29,901 nt of DNA from Acinetobacter johnsonii CIP 64.6 (GTDB taxonomy: Bacteria > Pseudomonadota > Gammaproteobacteria > Pseudomonadales > Moraxellaceae). The stretch spans positions 221,740 to 251,640 of the forward strand of contig NZ_KB849236.1 in NCBI RefSeq assembly GCF_000368045.1. Reading direction: 5' to 3'. Both the position numbers and the translations under genes were made by a program. Under the pieces are notes generated by a model. It searched no databases and was not told where the DNA came from. It saw only the letters and a program-made list of their open reading frames with translations. This document shows, piece after piece, positions 7,595 through 14,767 of this stretch. Within the stretch, counting starts at the first letter, position 1, and every line of letters starts with the position of its first letter.

Positions 7595-8074
7595 GTGATC
7601 CATGTTGTTTTATACGAGCCCGAAATTCCTGCAAACACAGGCAATATCATTCGTTTATGTGCCAATACTGGAGCGCAGCTGCATTTGGTTAAGCCTCTCG
7701 GCTTTGAACTGGATGATAAAAAACTTAAACGTGCAGGTTTGGACTACCATGAGTGGGCGCGCATGCAAATTTGGGAAACATTCGATGAGTGTTTAGCAAA
7801 TTTAGCCCTAAAAGGTGTCGATATAAACGCGATTTATCCTCTAACCACCAAAGGAACGGAAACGCCGCATACTTCGGATTTGAATCGCCCCGTGGCTTTA
7901 CTCATGGGACCTGAGACGCGTGGTCTGCCTGAGCAGATTCGTATGTTGTTTCCAAAAGAGCATTGGATTCGTCTACCTATGGCTGAAAACTCGCGCAGTT
8001 TGAATTTATCCAATGCGACCGCCGTGGTTGTGTATGAAGCATGGCGTCAGCAGGGTTTTAAGCCTTTAGCCTAA
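7595..8074 (+). CDS. trmL: tRNA (cytidine/uridine-34-2'-O)-methyltransferase TrmL
   Basis: SPOUT-class (trefoil knot) methyltransferase that 2'-O-methylates the wobble base of tRNA-Leu isoacceptors in E. coli. It has 159 residues, the usual size. Family features are VVLYEPEIPANTGNIIRLCANTGA at the N-terminus, KKLKRAGLDYHEW, and the knot residues GPETRGLP and IRLPMAENSRSLNLSNATAVVVYEAWRQ. The start is GTG 7595 (MIHVVLYEPE); no in-frame ATG exists nearby and the ribosome binding site is weak (AGAG). It is probably cotranscribed with cysG and is closed by a strong terminator. Confidence 0.94.
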   Translation: MIHVVLYEPEIPANTGNIIRLCANTGAQLHLVKPLGFELDDKKLKRAGLDYHEWARMQIWETFDECLANLALKGVDINAIYPLTTKGTETPHTSDLNRPVALLMGPETRGLPEQIRMLFPKEHWIRLPMAENSRSLNLSNATAVVVYEAWRQQGFKPLA

Positions 8075-8086
8075 TCAAATTGCTGT

Positions 8087-8118
8087 AACAGAGCCCGCTT
8101 AAGCGGGCTCTGTTTTTT
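8087..8118 (+). terminator. Intrinsic terminator of trmL, overlapping the end of the convergent HxlR gene
   Basis: Near-perfect 14-bp palindrome (AACAGAGCCCGCTT / AAGCGGGCTCTGTT) followed by T residues on the plus strand. The stop codon of the minus-strand HxlR gene (8099-8101) lies in the centre of the hairpin. The minus-strand T tract is poor, so it is strongest for trmL. Confidence 0.9.
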
Positions 8119-8485
8119 CTAGCTTTTGATCGAATCCAGCTCTGGATTTTAAAACTTTAAGCATATTGGCTTCGACCCAATCTTTCATTTGATAGGCATT
8201 TTGAGCAAAGTCTTTGCCAATCTCGGTTAACGCATATTCCACTCGAATCACGTTATCTTCATGAATGGTTCGCGTCAAAAAACCATCGCGCTCTAAGATC
8301 TTTAATTTTTGTGACAGCACTTTAGGGGAAATACCTAAAACATTTTTCTTGAGCTCATTAAAATGTTGCGACTCTTGATCCAGCGTATACACAATCAATA
8401 AAATCCACTTGTCTGCAAATTTTTCAAAAAAAAGACGAGCAGGACAATCTGGATGAAAAATATTAAATTTCATTGGCTTATTCAT
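8099..8485 (-). CDS. HxlR-family winged-helix transcriptional regulator
   Basis: A 128-residue DNA-binding protein of the HxlR family. The family core is visible: FHPDCPARLFFEKFADKWILLIVYTL, then FNELKKNVLGISPKVLSQKLKILERDGFLTR (helix-turn-helix and start of the wing) and VEYALTEIGKDF. Cys14 in PDCPAR is at the N-terminal position used for thiol-based sensing in some HxlR/YodB-type proteins; redox sensing here is an inference. It is divergent from a short-chain dehydrogenase followed by a flavodoxin-like gene, the usual arrangement for an HxlR regulator controlling its neighbour. ATG 8485 or the ATG four codons later are possible starts. Confidence 0.9.
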   Translation of the reverse strand: MNKPMKFNIFHPDCPARLFFEKFADKWILLIVYTLDQESQHFNELKKNVLGISPKVLSQKLKILERDGFLTRTIHEDNVIRVEYALTEIGKDFAQNAYQMKDWVEANMLKVLKSRAGFDQKLEKTEPA

Positions 8486-8539
8486 TTCTAATCATGCTCC
8501 TTTTAAGTTCTATCTTCATTTGAAACAATCAATCAGACC

Positions 8540-8567
8540 AGTTACCAAGTAGTAACTAATTGATACT
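8540..8567. promoter_or_regulatory. Candidate HxlR operator in the divergent promoter region
   Basis: Two overlapping dyads lie in the 100-bp gap between the divergent genes: AGTTAC-6-GTAACT (8540-8557) and the near-palindrome AGTAACTAATTGATACT (8551-8567). A third pair, TGATAC / GTATCA, occurs at 8561-8566 and 8581-8586. The repeated AGTA[AT]C half-site suggests one regulator binding several times. Position and the neighbouring HxlR gene make that protein the likely ligand; this is not shown by sequence alone. Confidence 0.5.
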
Positions 8568-8585
8568 AGGTTTCATAAGTGTATC

Positions 8586-9383
8586 ATGAGTACAGACTTA
8601 ATGCAGCGCTGTCATCAGACTACGCTTTCGCAAGATACTGGCAGTTGGATGGATCACATGATGAAAGTTTCAGAGGCTGTTGTTTTTATTACGGGCGCGA
8701 ATCGTGGGTTGGGGCTTGCCATCGCTCGGGAGGCACGTCGTCAGGGCGCTAAAAAGATTTATGTGGGTATGCGCCAGATAGGCAGCTTTCAGGAAGAGGG
8801 GCTTATCCCGATTCAACTGGATGTAAATGATGAACAGTCGATTCGCTTTGCAGCAGAACAATGTGCCGATACTACCGTTCTCGTGAACAATGCAGGTATT
8901 GCACTGTTGAATGACCATCCTGTTGCAGCCAACATTGTTGCGACCACACAGAAAATTTTAGAAACCAATTTATTGGGTTTGATGCGGGTGACGCAAATTT
9001 TTTCACCAATTTTGCAAAAGAACCAACAGGCTTATGTGGTCAACATTCTATCGGATGTGTCATGGGAGACAAGCACTGTTTTGACCAGTTATGCCATTTC
9101 CAAGGCAGCAGCATGGTCCTATACCAACTCAAGTCGTCAGTGGTTGTCTCAATTTAATATTCAGGTCATGGGGGTGCATGTGGGTTTTATTGACACCGAT
9201 CTGACTCGTTCATTACCCATTCCGAAGATTGCGCCAGAAACAGTAGCTCAAGAAATCTTTCAAGGCATCGAGCAAAATGCGTATGAAGTTTTGGTCGGTG
9301 AAAAGACCCAGCAGTTGAAGCAGGGCCTAAGCGATGAAGTTGCAAGTTATGTGAAACTTAAGCCCGATCAGGCAAGTGTTTAA
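8586..9383 (+). CDS. Short-chain dehydrogenase/reductase (SDR)
   Basis: NAD(P)-dependent oxidoreductase of the classical SDR type; substrate unknown. In the 265-residue frame the Rossmann motif TGANRGLG is at 36-43, NNAG at 101-104, catalytic Ser near 156-159 (NILSDVS), and Tyr169-x3-Lys173 in SYAISKA. The C-terminal segment is VHVGFIDTDLTRSL, as in related carbonyl reductases. The first ATG (8586) has no ribosome binding site and overlaps the outer operator repeat, whereas ATG 8661 (MKVSEAVVFITGANRG) gives a normal SDR N-terminus, so the true protein may be 240 residues. It is divergent from the HxlR gene and 74 bases before the flavodoxin-like gene. Confidence 0.88.
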   Translation: MSTDLMQRCHQTTLSQDTGSWMDHMMKVSEAVVFITGANRGLGLAIAREARRQGAKKIYVGMRQIGSFQEEGLIPIQLDVNDEQSIRFAAEQCADTTVLVNNAGIALLNDHPVAANIVATTQKILETNLLGLMRVTQIFSPILQKNQQAYVVNILSDVSWETSTVLTSYAISKAAAWSYTNSSRQWLSQFNIQVMGVHVGFIDTDLTRSLPIPKIAPETVAQEIFQGIEQNAYEVLVGEKTQQLKQGLSDEVASYVKLKPDQASV

Positions 9384-9457
9384 GATATTTCATACGTGGC
9401 ACAGCATCATGATTGACGCAGCGATGCCAATCAACTAATTCAAAAGAGGAAACTAAA

Positions 9458-10012
9458 ATGTCGAATATTTCAGTGGTTTTTTATTCAGGCTATGGACATA
9501 CCAAAGTGATTGCACAAACTTTTGCGCAAGAAATTGGTGCAAATTTGGTGGAGATTGACCCAAATGGAGACATTCCAGAGCAAGATTGGCTGACACTGGA
9601 TCAATCTGATGCAATTGTATTTGGTGCACCAACTTATATGGGCGCTGCGCCGTGGCAATTTAAAAAGTTTGCCGATGCATCTTCAAAAAAATGGTTTACT
9701 CGCGCATGGCAAGATAAAATTTTCGGTGGCTTTACCAATAGCGCAAGCTTAAATGGTGATAAGCAAGTGACCTTAATTCAACTACAAACACTTGCATCGC
9801 AGCATGGCGGTATTTGGGTAAGCTTGGGTTTATTGCCTGCCAATAGTAAAGCGGCAACCCGTCAAGATGTAAATAATTTGGGTGGTTCTGTAGGGTTGTT
9901 GGTGCAATCACCATCGGATGCAAGTACGGATGAAATCCCAGCAGGGGATCTCGAAACCACAAAAGCCTATGCACAACGTATTGCTAAAATGACTAAACAA
10001 TTTAAGGGCTAG
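9458..10012 (+). CDS. Flavodoxin-fold NAD(P)H:quinone oxidoreductase-like protein (WrbA-type)
   Basis: FMN-binding flavodoxin-fold protein of 184 residues. The phosphate-binding loop is YSGYGHTK at 9-16, and the isoalloxazine region is IVFGAPTYMGAAPWQFKKF at about 53-71. Related WrbA-type enzymes reduce quinones by two electrons; the activity here is inferred. The frame extends upstream to 9413, but AAGAGGA at 9444-9450 precedes ATG 9458 by 7 bases and gives the typical start MSNISVVFYSG. It follows the SDR gene on the same strand, and no terminator is visible between them, so co-expression under the HxlR regulator is plausible. Confidence 0.9.
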   Translation: MSNISVVFYSGYGHTKVIAQTFAQEIGANLVEIDPNGDIPEQDWLTLDQSDAIVFGAPTYMGAAPWQFKKFADASSKKWFTRAWQDKIFGGFTNSASLNGDKQVTLIQLQTLASQHGGIWVSLGLLPANSKAATRQDVNNLGGSVGLLVQSPSDASTDEIPAGDLETTKAYAQRIAKMTKQFKG

Positions 10013-10030
10013 TTTTTTAGCTCTAGTTTA

Positions 10031-10067
10031 AAAAAGAAAAAGACGCACTTGGCGTCTTTTTCTTTTT
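10031..10067. terminator. Bidirectional intrinsic terminator
   Basis: A 16-bp stem (10031-10046 with 10052-10067) around ACTTG, with A-rich left and T-rich right arms. It serves both the flavodoxin-like gene and the convergent permease gene. Confidence 0.92.
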
Positions 10068-10077
10068 GAATGAAAGA

Positions 10078-11472
10078 TTAGAGCGGATCGTCAAATTCAT
10101 TATGTTGTGGTGCAGGTTGCTTAAAGCCTTTGGTTTTATAACCTAAGTATAAAATACCAAACATTGCCCACCATAAACCGAATTTCAACGCGGTTTCTTC
10201 AATCTCTAGCCACATGGCAAAGATACTGAGGAATCCACACATTGGAATTATCACAAAGCTAAAGATATCTTTAATATTCTTTGTGCGGCCATCACGCAGT
10301 GCATATCTTGAAATCACCGATAAGTTTACAAAGGTAAATGCAGTTAATGCACCGAAGCTGATCATCGAAATAACGATGTCTAAGTCCATGAAGCCAGCGG
10401 TTAATGCTACAGCACCTACAATGAGAATGTTATAAGACGGTGTGAAGCTTTTCGGGCTAATATGACCAAAAATCTTCTTGTTAATCACGCCATCGCGGCC
10501 CATCACATACATTAAGCGTGAAACGCCTGCATGTGCCGAAATACCTGATGCCATAACAGTCACAATTGCAAAGTACAACACCACCGTTTTAAACGCAACG
10601 CCACCGACGGCTTGTAAAATGTCAGGCTGTGTTGCAGCAACATCTTCAAAGTAAGTCTTTGGATCGTTCGGGAAGTAAATCTGCATGAAGTAGGTGCTGA
10701 TAATAAAGATCACACCAGCCAAGAGTGCCGTTAAGAAAATCGCTTTAGGTAGTGTTTTCTCGGTATCTTTTGTTTCTTCTGCCAGCGAGCTGAGCGAGTC
10801 AAAACCTGTGAATGAGAAGCACAGCAAAGTTGCACCTGTAATCAGGGCACCCAGTGAAGTAAGCTCATTCCAAAATGGCTCTAAACTCCATAACTGATAT
10901 TTTGCATTGACCAAAGTACCATCTGCGTTGACGCCACCAGCAAGTAAGCTGTAAACCATCCACGTGAAGTAAGCAATCACACCTAACTGTACAAAAACGA
11001 TCAAACCATTAAAGTTTGCAACGAAGCGTGCACCACGTAAGTTGACCGCGGTCATAAATGCAGTTAAACCAACCACCCAGACCCAATGGTTTACATCAGG
11101 GAATAAGGCTTCAAGGTAAATCACGGCAAGAATGATGTTGACCATTGGAGACAATAAATAGTCTAACCATGATGACCAACCGACCATAAATCCGACATTC
11201 GGATGGATGGACTTTTGCGCATAGGTATAGGCTGAACCCGAGGAAGGGTAGCGACGAATCATGTGACCATAACTGATCGACGTGAATAAAATTGCAATTA
11301 AAGCAATGATATATGACGTTGGTACATGATAATGACTTTCTTCTGATACTAAACCGAAAGTATCAAATAATGTCATTGGTTGAATATAAGCTAAACCAAT
11401 AATAATGATGTGCCAGAGACCTAGCGTTTTTTGCAGTTTAGCTGCCGATTGAGTCCCAGAAATATTAGTCAA
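10078..11472 (-). CDS. APC-family amino acid/polyamine permease, PuuP-like
   Basis: Integral inner-membrane transporter of 464 residues with about 12 hydrophobic segments. Its whole length follows the E. coli putrescine importer PuuP as I know it: LGLWHIIIIGLAYIQPMTLFDTFG near the N-terminus, SGSAYTYAQKSIHPNVGFMVGWSSWLDYL, TGATLLCFSFTGFDSLSSLAEET, LPKAIFLTALLAGVIF and VSRLMYVMGRDGV. Putrescine or a related amine is therefore a reasonable substrate guess, but APC specificity cannot be read from motifs. No putrescine-catabolic genes are adjacent. ATG 11472 is preceded by AAGAGGA about 8 bases away on the minus strand. A hairpin lies in its leader. Confidence 0.9.
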   Translation of the reverse strand: MTNISGTQSAAKLQKTLGLWHIIIIGLAYIQPMTLFDTFGLVSEESHYHVPTSYIIALIAILFTSISYGHMIRRYPSSGSAYTYAQKSIHPNVGFMVGWSSWLDYLLSPMVNIILAVIYLEALFPDVNHWVWVVGLTAFMTAVNLRGARFVANFNGLIVFVQLGVIAYFTWMVYSLLAGGVNADGTLVNAKYQLWSLEPFWNELTSLGALITGATLLCFSFTGFDSLSSLAEETKDTEKTLPKAIFLTALLAGVIFIISTYFMQIYFPNDPKTYFEDVAATQPDILQAVGGVAFKTVVLYFAIVTVMASGISAHAGVSRLMYVMGRDGVINKKIFGHISPKSFTPSYNILIVGAVALTAGFMDLDIVISMISFGALTAFTFVNLSVISRYALRDGRTKNIKDIFSFVIIPMCGFLSIFAMWLEIEETALKFGLWWAMFGILYLGYKTKGFKQPAPQHNEFDDPL

Positions 11473-11520
11473 CGGCGTTATCCTCTTAATCGTTGATCAA
11501 GGATCAGTCATGTTTAATAA

Positions 11521-11543
11521 GGATCGTTTGAGACGAACGATCC
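11521..11543 (-). promoter_or_regulatory. Hairpin in the leader of the PuuP-like gene
   Basis: Arms GGATCGTTTG and CGAACGATCC (10 bp, one mismatch) around AGA, about 50 bases upstream of the permease start. A second small dyad, TGATC-aag-GATCA, lies nearer the start. These may be operator sites or a leader RNA structure. The 265-bp gap holds no gene that I can support. Confidence 0.35.
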
Positions 11544-11675
11544 CCCCTGTGTTTAATTTCAAAAGTGCGCCAATCTACATTAATTTGGCCGCTTTTGTCA
11601 GTAACTTTTTCAGATTTTTTAGCAGTTTTTATGCCAATAGGTATAAGGAAAGCATTATTCCTTATGGCAAATAAA

Positions 11676-11703
11676 AGCCCGATGTTTAAAAAAGCATCAG
11701 GCT
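11676..11703 (-). terminator. Intrinsic terminator of the SCP2/Fe-ADH operon
   Basis: Read on the minus strand, AGCCTGATG and CATCGGGCT arms (one G-U pair) are followed by TTTATTTG. It lies 35 bases beyond the alcohol dehydrogenase stop. A second perfect 8-bp hairpin (ATAAGGAA / TTCCTTAT, 11643-11665) follows directly. Confidence 0.75.
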
Positions 11704-11737
11704 AAGATTGTCGCTATATTGGCTGATTTTTTATGAA

Positions 11738-12922
11738 TTACCAAGCTTTTTCTAAAATTGCTTTTAAATCTTTTAAGCTGGCTTCTTTCGGATTGTAAAT
11801 GATTGAACCATCGTTGAGGGCCTTTTCTGCCACCTCATCCAGTTGTTCTAAGGTCACTTTTCCTGTTTCTCTCAAGGTACGGGGTAACTTGGTTAGGGTA
11901 AATAAGCGATCACGCATGGTGAGTAATGTGCTGATGGCTTTGTCTGCACGTAAGTGGGCAGGAGTCTGCGCATAAATGTCTGGCCCTGCAAGTGGTAACA
12001 GGAGCTCTGCAACCTTGTCACCATTCACTTCCTTGTTAAATTCAAGGACATAAGGGAGGAACAGGTTCATGCATAGTCCATGCGGCAAGTGTGCAACTGC
12101 ACCTAAGGCATGTCCAAGTGAGTGTACAAGGCCCACCATCGAGTTTGAAAATGCAATGCCAGCCATGGTCGAAGCTTGAGCCAATTCTAAGCGGCCGTTG
12201 GCATCGCTTGGATTATCCAGCACATTAAACAAATGATTGCTGACTTTTTTAATTGCAGCTGTAGCATAAGCATCTGAAATGGGATTGTGTGCCATGCATG
12301 TATAGGCTTCGACGGCATGGGTCATGGCATCCATTGCAGTCATCGCGGTTAAGTGCGGTGGCAAGGTTTGAGTCATACGTGGATCGAGAATCGCAGCATG
12401 CGGCATTAAATAGTATGATGCGAAAGGCAGTTTGACATTTTTCTCTGGATCAGACACCACCGCAACCATGGTGACTTCAGACCCTGTACCTGATGTAGTT
12501 GGGATCACAAAAAAGGGTTTGAGTGGTTTAGGTAGGTTGTGTGCCCCAGAGTATTTCAGTAAGTCATCACCACCTTCAGACACCAAAATATTGGTGGCTT
12601 TCGAGGTATCAATCACCGATCCACCACCGACAGCAATAATCGCATCGCACTGGTGTTCACGATATAAATTGGCCGCTTTACGTACTGTCTCTAAGCTTGA
12701 ATCGGGTGGAACATCATCAAAAATTGCGCCAATTACCGCATCGGTAGACTCAAATGCTGCTTCAATGGGTGCCAGTAAGTTATTGGCACGTACACCTTTG
12801 TCGGTAATGATTAAAGGTCGGGTTGCGCCTAATGTTGCCAGTTCAAACGGAATGTGTTCTAAAGCAGCATGACCAGCGATCACTTTTACAGGACAGAAAA
12901 ATTCGTAATAAGGCTTCGCCAT
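11738..12922 (-). CDS. Iron-containing (group III) alcohol dehydrogenase
   Basis: NAD(P)-dependent alcohol dehydrogenase of the iron-containing family, 394 residues. It has the nucleotide-binding GGGS (99-102), the family segment PTTSGTGSEV (141-150), and metal ligands fitting Asp198 and His202 (AMDAMTHAVE), His267 and His281 (GLVHSLGHALGAVAHLPHG). Substrate and direction are unknown; relatives act on short- or medium-chain alcohols and lactaldehyde. The frame opens with a GTG at 12931, but GGAG lies 8 bases before ATG 12922, which also leaves one base between it and the stop of the SCP2-like gene. The two genes therefore form a tight pair. Confidence 0.94.
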   Translation of the reverse strand: MAKPYYEFFCPVKVIAGHAALEHIPFELATLGATRPLIITDKGVRANNLLAPIEAAFESTDAVIGAIFDDVPPDSSLETVRKAANLYREHQCDAIIAVGGGSVIDTSKATNILVSEGGDDLLKYSGAHNLPKPLKPFFVIPTTSGTGSEVTMVAVVSDPEKNVKLPFASYYLMPHAAILDPRMTQTLPPHLTAMTAMDAMTHAVEAYTCMAHNPISDAYATAAIKKVSNHLFNVLDNPSDANGRLELAQASTMAGIAFSNSMVGLVHSLGHALGAVAHLPHGLCMNLFLPYVLEFNKEVNGDKVAELLLPLAGPDIYAQTPAHLRADKAISTLLTMRDRLFTLTKLPRTLRETGKVTLEQLDEVAEKALNDGSIIYNPKEASLKDLKAILEKAW

Positions 12923-12923
12923 G

Positions 12924-13457
12924 TTATGCACTCCGTTTTAAATATGATTGGGCTACTTTGAGATAAATATTTGCAGCACCAGTGAGTTTTTCTTTTAAGC
13001 CCAATTCAGTTGGGTATTCTTTGACGGCAAGTTCTGCAACCATTTTTGGCAAAATCAAGGATTCCATTTTATTTAGACAGCGGACGAGGCGAATTGCATA
13101 GGAAATATCGCCATCTGCGATCATACGATCATGTGCAAATGCTTGTGCTGTACTTTCTTGAAATGAAAATACTAAAAAGGCATGACTTAAATGTTTAAAA
13201 GTAATCGTTAAATCTGCTTTTAGGCTGCCAGGTGTCAGCAGTTCAAGTTGATGGTCTTCGGTCACTTTGGCTAAAAAAGCCGGGCCGTTTGGAAAGACAT
13301 TCATCGATAAGGTGAAATTGGCTGGAAATTTGGCAACTTCTTGCTGAATTTCACTATCGACTTGGCTGGCCATGACCAATCCTCGGCCAATCACATCCAT
13401 CATAAGTTTGACATAGGTCAATTGCAGAGCGGGTTTCACTGAATTTACGTTAATCAC
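12924..13457 (-). CDS. SCP2-like lipid-binding-domain protein
   Basis: Protein of 177 residues with no signal peptide or clear membrane span. The central part (FTLSMNVFPNGPAFLAKVTEDHQLELLTPG, then LKADLTITFKHLSHAFLVFSFQESTAQAFAHDRMIADGDISYAIRLVRCL) has the pattern of an SCP2 sterol-carrier-like domain, which binds hydrophobic ligands in a cavity. The assignment is by pattern only and the ligand is unknown. It starts with GTG 13457, preceded by AAGGA 9 bases away. It ends one base before the iron alcohol dehydrogenase, so a role in presenting or sensing a hydrophobic alcohol is possible but speculative. A perfect palindrome precedes it. Confidence 0.72.
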   Translation of the reverse strand: MINVNSVKPALQLTYVKLMMDVIGRGLVMASQVDSEIQQEVAKFPANFTLSMNVFPNGPAFLAKVTEDHQLELLTPGSLKADLTITFKHLSHAFLVFSFQESTAQAFAHDRMIADGDISYAIRLVRCLNKMESLILPKMVAELAVKEYPTELGLKEKLTGAANIYLKVAQSYLKRSA

Positions 13458-13490
13458 TCGCTGTTGTCCTTTCTAAAAATAATTATTAGT

Positions 13491-13508
13491 TTAGAGTAAA
13501 TACTCTAA
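13491..13508. promoter_or_regulatory. Perfect palindrome upstream of the SCP2/Fe-ADH operon (candidate operator)
   Basis: TTAGAGTAAATACTCTAA: perfect 8-bp arms around AA, 34 bases upstream of the GTG start of the SCP2-like gene. There is no adjacent T run, and symmetry and size suit a dimeric regulator such as TetR- or GntR-type. No regulator gene for it is in the immediate neighbourhood. Confidence 0.5.
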
Positions 13509-13535
13509 TTTATTTTTCCATGAAAAGCAAAGCCT

Positions 13536-14195
13536 TTATATATGCTGTACTTGAACTTCTTTAAAGTAACCGCTGTGCTGTAAAGTTTCAATAATGTCAG
13601 CACATAAGTTTTCAAAACGCGGGTAGTCTGATTTGAGGTCTGAGATACGCACCATTTCTAAGCCCGCATAGCCGCATGGATTAATGGTATGAAACCCAAA
13701 TAAGTCACAGTCAATGTTTAAGGATAAACCGTGATAACTTCGCCCTTTACGAATTTTGAAACCCAATGAGCCAATCTTGCGTCCATCGACATACACGCCG
13801 GGGGCATCAGGTTTGGCATAGGCTTCAATCTCATATTTTTTGAGTAACTCAATCATTAGGTTTTCAGCATAAGACACCAAGGTGCGGACGTTCCAACCAA
13901 GTCGATTGAGGTCAAACATAAAATAGGCCACCAACTGACCAGGACCATGCCAAGTGATTTGCCCCCCGCGATCCGTTTGTACCACGGGAATGTTGCTGCT
14001 CATGAGGATGTGTTCAGGTTTTCCAGCTTGACCTTGGGTGAGCACGTCATGATGTTGCAAAATCCAAAGTTCATCTGGTGTGTCTGCATCTCGTTGTTCA
14101 GTCAGTGCTTTCATTTCTACAAAGCGGTCAGCATATGAAGTTAAATTATCAAACTGGCGAATAATGAGTTGTGGTTTGAGAACGGCATCTGACAC
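13536..14195 (-). CDS. lipB: Octanoyl-[acyl-carrier-protein]:protein octanoyltransferase (lipoate biosynthesis)
   Basis: Transfers the octanoyl group from ACP to lipoyl domains, the first step of lipoate synthesis. It has 219 residues from the chosen start. Key parts are RGGQITWHGPGQLVAYFMFDL (76-96), the catalytic Lys140 in GRKIGSLGFKI and the catalytic Cys174 in INPCGYAGLE, matching Lys135 and Cys169 of E. coli LipB. The open frame reaches TTG 14219, but AAGGA upstream of GTG 14195 (10-base gap) suggests the start MSDAVLKPQL; this remains uncertain. The DUF493 gene lies just upstream on the same strand, as ybeD does in E. coli, but lipA is not in the window. Confidence 0.94.
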   Translation of the reverse strand: MSDAVLKPQLIIRQFDNLTSYADRFVEMKALTEQRDADTPDELWILQHHDVLTQGQAGKPEHILMSSNIPVVQTDRGGQITWHGPGQLVAYFMFDLNRLGWNVRTLVSYAENLMIELLKKYEIEAYAKPDAPGVYVDGRKIGSLGFKIRKGRSYHGLSLNIDCDLFGFHTINPCGYAGLEMVRISDLKSDYPRFENLCADIIETLQHSGYFKEVQVQHI

Positions 14196-14311
14196 GGCAC
14201 TTGCGTCCTTATAAAACAAAAAGTATGTCTGAAATTATAAAGAAAAGATCTAGAGCGTAGGGGGATTTCTTCAGTGAATAAGCTGAATTCAATAGATCAA
14301 AAATTTAGGCA

Positions 14312-14336
14312 CAAAAAAACACGCTCGTAAGCGTGT
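14312..14336 (-). terminator. Intrinsic terminator between the DUF493 gene and lipB
   Basis: On the minus strand, ACACGCT / AGCGTGT arms around TACG are followed by seven T. It separates the DUF493 gene from lipB, so lipB probably has its own promoter in 14196-14311. Confidence 0.85.
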
Positions 14337-14357
14337 CTCATTGATACATCATTTGAA

Positions 14358-14651
14358 TTACAGCGCCGTTTTAATTAACGGACAAGCCGCAAGGTCTGCA
14401 TACAGTTGATGAACTTGTTCTAATTCTTCAAAACGCAATTGGGCAGTTAAAGAATGGTATTTACCTGTGCGTGATGGCTGGACTTGGATCGACTCACCAT
14501 CAAACTCTGGAAAATGTTTGACTAGAATTTCAACCACTGCAACATGTAACTCAGTGCTGGCAAAGCCAATGAGTTTGATTGGGTAGTCCATAGGGAATAC
14601 CCAAAGATGTTCTTGTAATTCACGTGATGGTGTACGGTCTAACATAGTCAT
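14358..14651 (-). CDS. DUF493 (YbeD/UPF0250) family protein
   Basis: Small ACT-like-fold protein of 97 residues. It shows the family features WVFPMDYPIKLIGFA near the N-terminus and GKYHSLTAQLRFEELEQVHQLYADL near the C-terminus. E. coli YbeD lies next to lipB as here and is suspected to have a regulatory role in lipoate or related metabolism; the molecular function is not established. ATG 14651 has AAGGGGG 10 bases upstream; an ATG two codons later is an alternative. It follows rpoD on the same strand after 116 bases containing two hairpins. Confidence 0.88.
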   Translation of the reverse strand: MTMLDRTPSRELQEHLWVFPMDYPIKLIGFASTELHVAVVEILVKHFPEFDGESIQVQPSRTGKYHSLTAQLRFEELEQVHQLYADLAACPLIKTAL

Positions 14652-14674
14652 GAGCGTCAGTCCCCCTTATTTCA

Positions 14675-14698
14675 AACGCCTGCGAAACTGCAGGCGTT
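14675..14698 (-). terminator. Hairpin downstream of rpoD (probable terminator)
   Basis: A 9-bp perfect stem AACGCCTGC / GCAGGCGTT with a 6-base loop. The T tract on the minus strand is short, so termination may be partial. A second dyad, GGAGACT / AGTCTCC at 14723-14751, lies closer to the rpoD stop. Confidence 0.5.
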
Positions 14699-14767
14699 AG
14701 GTGTTGCTCTTAAATACTTAATGGAGACTCGTGATTAAATTTCAAGTCTCCAATGTATCGGTATCAA

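Noticed and set aside
8099..10012. HxlR-SDR-flavodoxin segment as a horizontally acquired island
   Set aside because: No mobile genes, repeats or obvious change in base composition mark its edges; it sits between ordinary terminators.
11631..11708. 25-codon plus-strand open frame ATG...TAA in the gap before the alcohol dehydrogenase end
   Set aside because: No ribosome binding site, and it is made up of the two hairpins that form the minus-strand terminator region.
12432..12872. 146-codon open frame opposite the iron alcohol dehydrogenase
   Set aside because: It is fully antisense to a well-supported gene and its translation is low-complexity Ser/Thr/Ala/Pro-rich with no family features.
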